A stretch of 44,197 nt of DNA from Bacilli bacterium (GTDB taxonomy: Bacteria; Bacillota_I; Bacilli_A; RF39; UBA660). The stretch lies in contig JAFUFG010000216.1 of NCBI GenBank assembly GCA_017470045.1, positions 1 to 44,197 on the forward strand, in the 5' to 3' direction. Position numbers and translations under genes: made by a program. The notes beneath the pieces are model-generated. The model was not told the DNA's origin. It saw only the letters and a list, made by a program, of their open reading frames with translations, and made no database searches. This document shows, in pieces, positions 41,422 through 44,197 of the stretch. Position 1 is the stretch's first letter. Each line of letters opens with the position of its first letter.

Positions 41422-42804
41422 TTAATTATTCTCGCTATACTCTATTTCTTTCTTTCTAAACTTAAGTTCTGTAGTAATGATAGATGCTATTAGTGTAAGA
41501 CGTTGTTCAAAGTAATCTTTGAATGTAGGCAATAACTTTTCTTCACCAAGATTATTAATCATTTCTTTAACCTTCATTATACGTGCAGAAGCTGTAAGAG
41601 TATCTCTAAGATCTGTTTCGTTATAGACTAAATCTATATACTTTTTAATCTTAAGATTCTCTTTCAGTATGTTCAACTTTCTATCACGGATATTAGTTGC
41701 ATTCATGATTTGATCTTGTTTTTCTTTTACTACTTCAACCATTAAACGTCTAGTATCACAATAAGCTTTAGATGGTTCATCTTCTCTATGATTCATACGT
41801 AAATTTTCTTGTGGGCATCCACCTTTACATAAGAGACGTGCATTACACGTATCGCATTCTTCTTTATAATACTTTACTTTAGTCTGTGTATTACGTATCA
41901 TATCAGTATCCACACCAGTATAGATATTACCAATGTAATTTTTTTTCTTATACTCAGGTGTGGAAGTTGGTAACTGATGACATGGGTATACATCTCCATT
42001 GGTATCAAATGCACACCATCTATTAGAGAATATAGGACACAACATGCCATCATTTACTTCAGGAGAAAAGACGTTTACAATAATATCGTTAATATTTTTC
42101 ATTGCAATATTACGTTTATTATCGTTATCATTAATAGAATCTAAAAAGAAATCAAATAACTTAGAGTACTGCTCTCTATAAATATCTAGTGCTTCTTGAG
42201 GCCATTCTACATCTGTTACTACCATAGGACAGATATTATTAATTCCAAGATTATAAACGGTCATTACAGAATCGAATAGATGAGAAACATCTTCTGGCAT
42301 AATAGTCATACGACCTTCAACGTAAGTGATAAGTCCTTTATCTTTAAGAAGTTGAATGTTGGATGCTACTTTGTCAAACGAATTACATCTATTTCTATCA
42401 TGTATTTCTTTAATACCATCTATTGATACTAATAAGAAAATATTATGATCGTCTATGTACTGCAGAATTTCATCTGTTAATATAGTAAGATTAGTGGTTA
42501 CTCCATAAGTAACATCATACTCTTTTTCTGTACAATGATCAATTACTGCTTTCATTGCTTCCCAATTAAGAAATGGTTCACCACCAAAGAAATTGATGGT
42601 GAACTTATTAGAGAATCTAGATTGATCTATCGGGTGAGTGGAATATGCTTTATCTACTATATCTATAGCGGTCTGTACAGACATATGGTCTCTATGAACA
42701 GATTTATTATGTTCGAAACAATAGACACATCTTAGATTACAGTTGTTAGTTATGTTTATAGTAATAGAATCACACTTATAAACTTCTTCAAATGGTTTAA
42801 TCAT
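41422..42804 (-). CDS. Radical SAM/SPASM maturase adjacent to Cys-repeat protein
   Basis: This 460-residue protein has ATG 42804 with AAAGGA upstream. The radical SAM cluster motif is CNLRCVYCFEHNK at residues 22-34, followed by INFFGGEPFLNW at about 72, TTNLTIL at about 110 and LVSIDGIKEIHDRNR at about 132. SPASM domain: CPIFSNRWCAFDTNGDVYPCHQLP at about 258, then CDTCNARLLCKGGCPQENLR and YCDTRR. The C-terminal about 100 residues are helical. This layout is that of enzymes forming thioether or carbon-carbon bonds in ribosomal peptides. The next gene downstream encodes the Cys-periodic protein, the natural substrate candidate. A hairpin at 42821-42851 precedes its SD. Confidence 0.88.
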   Translation of the reverse strand: MIKPFEEVYKCDSITINITNNCNLRCVYCFEHNKSVHRDHMSVQTAIDIVDKAYSTHPIDQSRFSNKFTINFFGGEPFLNWEAMKAVIDHCTEKEYDVTYGVTTNLTILTDEILQYIDDHNIFLLVSIDGIKEIHDRNRCNSFDKVASNIQLLKDKGLITYVEGRMTIMPEDVSHLFDSVMTVYNLGINNICPMVVTDVEWPQEALDIYREQYSKLFDFFLDSINDNDNKRNIAMKNINDIIVNVFSPEVNDGMLCPIFSNRWCAFDTNGDVYPCHQLPTSTPEYKKKNYIGNIYTGVDTDMIRNTQTKVKYYKEECDTCNARLLCKGGCPQENLRMNHREDEPSKAYCDTRRLMVEVVKEKQDQIMNATNIRDRKLNILKENLKIKKYIDLVYNETDLRDTLTASARIMKVKEMINNLGEEKLLPTFKDYFEQRLTLIASIITTELKFRKKEIEYSENN

Positions 42805-42820
42805 AACACATTATTCCTTT

Positions 42821-42851
42821 ACTATATAATTTATACTAGGCATTATATAGT
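42821..42851. terminator. Hairpin before the radical SAM maturase gene
   Basis: ACTATATAAT and ATTATATAGT form a 10-bp perfect stem with an 11-base loop, ending at the SD of the maturase. It is AT-rich, so it is a weak terminator or a translational control element. Confidence 0.45.
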
Positions 42852-42878
42852 AGTCAACGTAGAATTAATTTTCTATTA

Positions 42879-43091
42879 TTACAGTGAGGGAGGCATAATA
42901 TGAAGATATCTTAAAGCGATAGCTGCAGCGCCAGCTTTCTTTTTCTTTTCTTTATCTTCGTCACTCTCTTCATTAGTAGTATCCGTAGTAGATTCTTCTG
43001 TAGGAGCTACTTCATCTCCAGTTTCATATCCAGCAACAGTGGGTTCAGTATCAACAGTTTCTTCTAATAATTCTTCATTATCTTTAGCCAT
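42879..43091 (-). CDS. Small acidic protein with Lys-rich and Ala-rich C-terminus
   Basis: This protein has about 70 residues. ATG 43091 (MAKDNEELLEETV) follows AAGGAG. It is very acidic in the first 50 residues (EPTVAGYETGDEVAPTEEST, NEESDEDKE), then KKKKAGAAAIALRYLHIMPPSL. Small acidic proteins of this type occur among phage structural genes. It lies between the radical SAM region and virion genes at the right edge. Function unknown. Confidence 0.6.
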   Translation of the reverse strand: MAKDNEELLEETVDTEPTVAGYETGDEVAPTEESTTDTTNEESDEDKEKKKKAGAAAIALRYLHIMPPSL

Positions 43092-43117
43092 TTTAAATAA
43101 TCTCCTTTTTAAATAAT

Positions 43118-43399
43118 TTATTTTAAATACATCCAATCACCAGATTCAGAGGCGATTCTGATGTTTGCTTCCGTACCATCGAAATATACAGTTTTTCCTA
43201 TCTTAATTACAGGAGGAAGAACGTTTCCAGCATAGACTGATGTAGACATATCCATTTTATCAGCTAAATTAGCAATTCTACTTCTTAAAGAAGAATATGC
43301 ATCTGTATTATATGATGCTATAGAGTTAATAAGAGTTTGTAATTCATCAGATAAATCTTCGAATCTCACTCTATTAACCTCAGTTTCATCAATAGTCAT
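43118..43399 (-). CDS. Small virion-associated protein (93 aa)
   Basis: ATG 43399 follows GGGAGGTGAATAGTAT. Residues about 10-50 are helical (FEDLSDELQTLINSIASYNTDAYSSLRSRIANLAD), and the end is beta-type (VIKIGKTVYFDGTEANIRIASESGDWMYLK), resembling the end modules of phage fibre proteins (WMYLK). It directly follows the partial beta-repeat protein. It is probably a component of the same appendage. Confidence 0.6.
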   Translation of the reverse strand: MTIDETEVNRVRFEDLSDELQTLINSIASYNTDAYSSLRSRIANLADKMDMSTSVYAGNVLPPVIKIGKTVYFDGTEANIRIASESGDWMYLK

Positions 43400-43417
43400 A
43401 TACTATTCACCTCCCAA

Positions 43418-44197
43418 TTAGTCAAAATGAACATAGAAGTTTACTTTCTTACCTTTGTTATTTTTAAATAGATTATAGAATGTTACACTATTAAATGTAA
43501 TATAATCTATTAAATCTCCAGAATTATTGAATGAAGTTAAAGGCAATTCGTATAGTATAGAATAAGAAGTAGAATTTATTTCTACAGAAAGAGTGATCTT
43601 AGAATAATATTGTGTTGGGGGTTTAGCGGTACCATAAAAACATATTCTAGAAGTATATGTACCATCAGACTTCTTTTGAATATATATACCATCAAACATA
43701 TCTGAATTATTAAAAGAACCAAACTCTTTTGTTTTATCTTTCAGATTAACCTTAATACCATATGTATCAGTAGAAGGATCTTTACCAATAGTAGCATTAA
43801 TATTATAATTCTTTATTAATATAGCTGAAGAAGCTCTTACTTCTGTATTGTCTTCCATAATACCCGAAATATCTGGATATATAACTCCTACCGAATAATA
43901 CTTATTCGTAGATTTAATAGATGCGGTCCATGATGTACCAAATAACAAATTTACAGAAGAGGTATAGTTCTTATTATTCGCTTTTATAGTAATAGTCTGA
44001 TTAGCAGACTGATTTATAGTAAGTTTGTAATATATATCATTCTTAGGAATTCTAACCCATTTATTATTAGTATATACGTATAAAGTATAAGAGTCATTAT
44101 ACTTTACTACAGCTACTTCTTTATTATTTACTGGTGATTTAAGATCACTTACATTATCTAAAAATGAAAATCTAATTCCATTAAGGCATTCTTCATA
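43418..44197 (-). CDS. Beta-repeat appendage protein (N-terminal part outside window)
   Basis: The frame is open from the right edge of the window to the stop at 43418 (259 residues visible). The TTG at 43948 has no SD and lies inside a domain, so the gene begins beyond the edge. Residues from about position 75 read YKLTINQSANQTITIKANNK, the same beta-repeat opening found at 725-3775 and 27039-30656. YTLYVYTNNKWVRIPKND precedes it. The C-terminal domain (YYSKITLSVEINSTSYSIL, VTFYNLFKNNKGKKVNFYVHFD) is unique. It is an appendage or decoration protein. Confidence 0.7.
   Translation of the reverse strand, partial: YEECLNGIRFSFLDNVSDLKSPVNNKEVAVVKYNDSYTLYVYTNNKWVRIPKNDIYYKLTINQSANQTITIKANNKNYTSSVNLLFGTSWTASIKSTNKYYSVGVIYPDISGIMEDNTEVRASSAILIKNYNINATIGKDPSTDTYGIKVNLKDKTKEFGSFNNSDMFDGIYIQKKSDGTYTSRICFYGTAKPPTQYYSKITLSVEINSTSYSILYELPLTSFNNSGDLIDYITFNSVTFYNLFKNNKGKKVNFYVHFD

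Overview
The window is an AT-rich, densely packed stretch of a large tailed-bacteriophage genome (both edges cut through genes). Most genes have strong Shine-Dalgarno sites (AGGAGG or AAGGAG) and use the standard code. A lysis module with an overlapping spanin-like pair implies a host with an outer membrane. SD usage plus low GC plus a diderm envelope points to a diderm Firmicute (Negativicutes-like) or a Fusobacterium-like host; this is inference, not proof. No integrase, capsid, portal or replication genes are visible. The window is dominated by virion appendage/adhesin genes, lysis genes, a diversity-generating retroelement (DGR), and an accessory radical-SAM region.

Layout. 1-3775 (+): four virion/appendage genes, three with a shared N-terminal module and two with beta-repeats. 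4956-9534 (-): a hypothetical protein, the spanin-like pair, small membrane and coiled-coil proteins, two BspA-type leucine-rich-repeat appendages, and small tail-associated proteins. 9509-12996 (-): the DGR, with reverse transcriptase, template repeat (TR, 10909-11015) and a 575-residue C-type-lectin-like target protein whose variable region (VR, 11310-11416) differs from TR at 16 positions, all of them adenines in TR. 13022-16464 (-): fibre-like proteins. 17711-18403 (-): PhoH-like ATPase. 20413-21365 (+): a small virion protein and an amidase endolysin. 23063-30656 (-): large fibre and SPRY/beta-repeat proteins. 31346-42804 (-): four radical SAM/SPASM enzymes, small unknown proteins, a RelA/SpoT-type HD hydrolase, and a protein with a Cys-every-fourth-residue tail next to a radical SAM maturase. 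42879-44197 (-): further virion proteins.

The most striking feature is what fills the long gaps between genes. Six intergenic arrays (3806-4921, 16558-17680, 18478-20336, 21405-23022, 26513-26999, 30732-31313) hold about 48 cassettes of about 135-150 bp. Nearly all can be read as the same C-terminal lectin-fold segment that the DGR target carries (starting AIYM, ending IAT). They lie in both orientations, have no start of their own, and share a fixed 3' edge GCCACC and a looser 5' edge (GCTATTTATATG). I read this as a silent archive of DGR variable-region cassettes, potentially a second tier of receptor-binding diversification coupled to the retroelement. Exchange with the target would stay in frame.

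A second unexpected pattern is found in three tiny related genes (26273-26401, 33842-33976, 34171-34284). Each has, 3' of its terminator-like hairpin, an 11-12 nt perfect complement of its own Shine-Dalgarno region, and the complement changes with the SD from gene to gene. A third is the pairing of a Cys-periodic, virion-like protein with a SPASM radical SAM enzyme, which suggests a phage-encoded thioether-modified structural protein.
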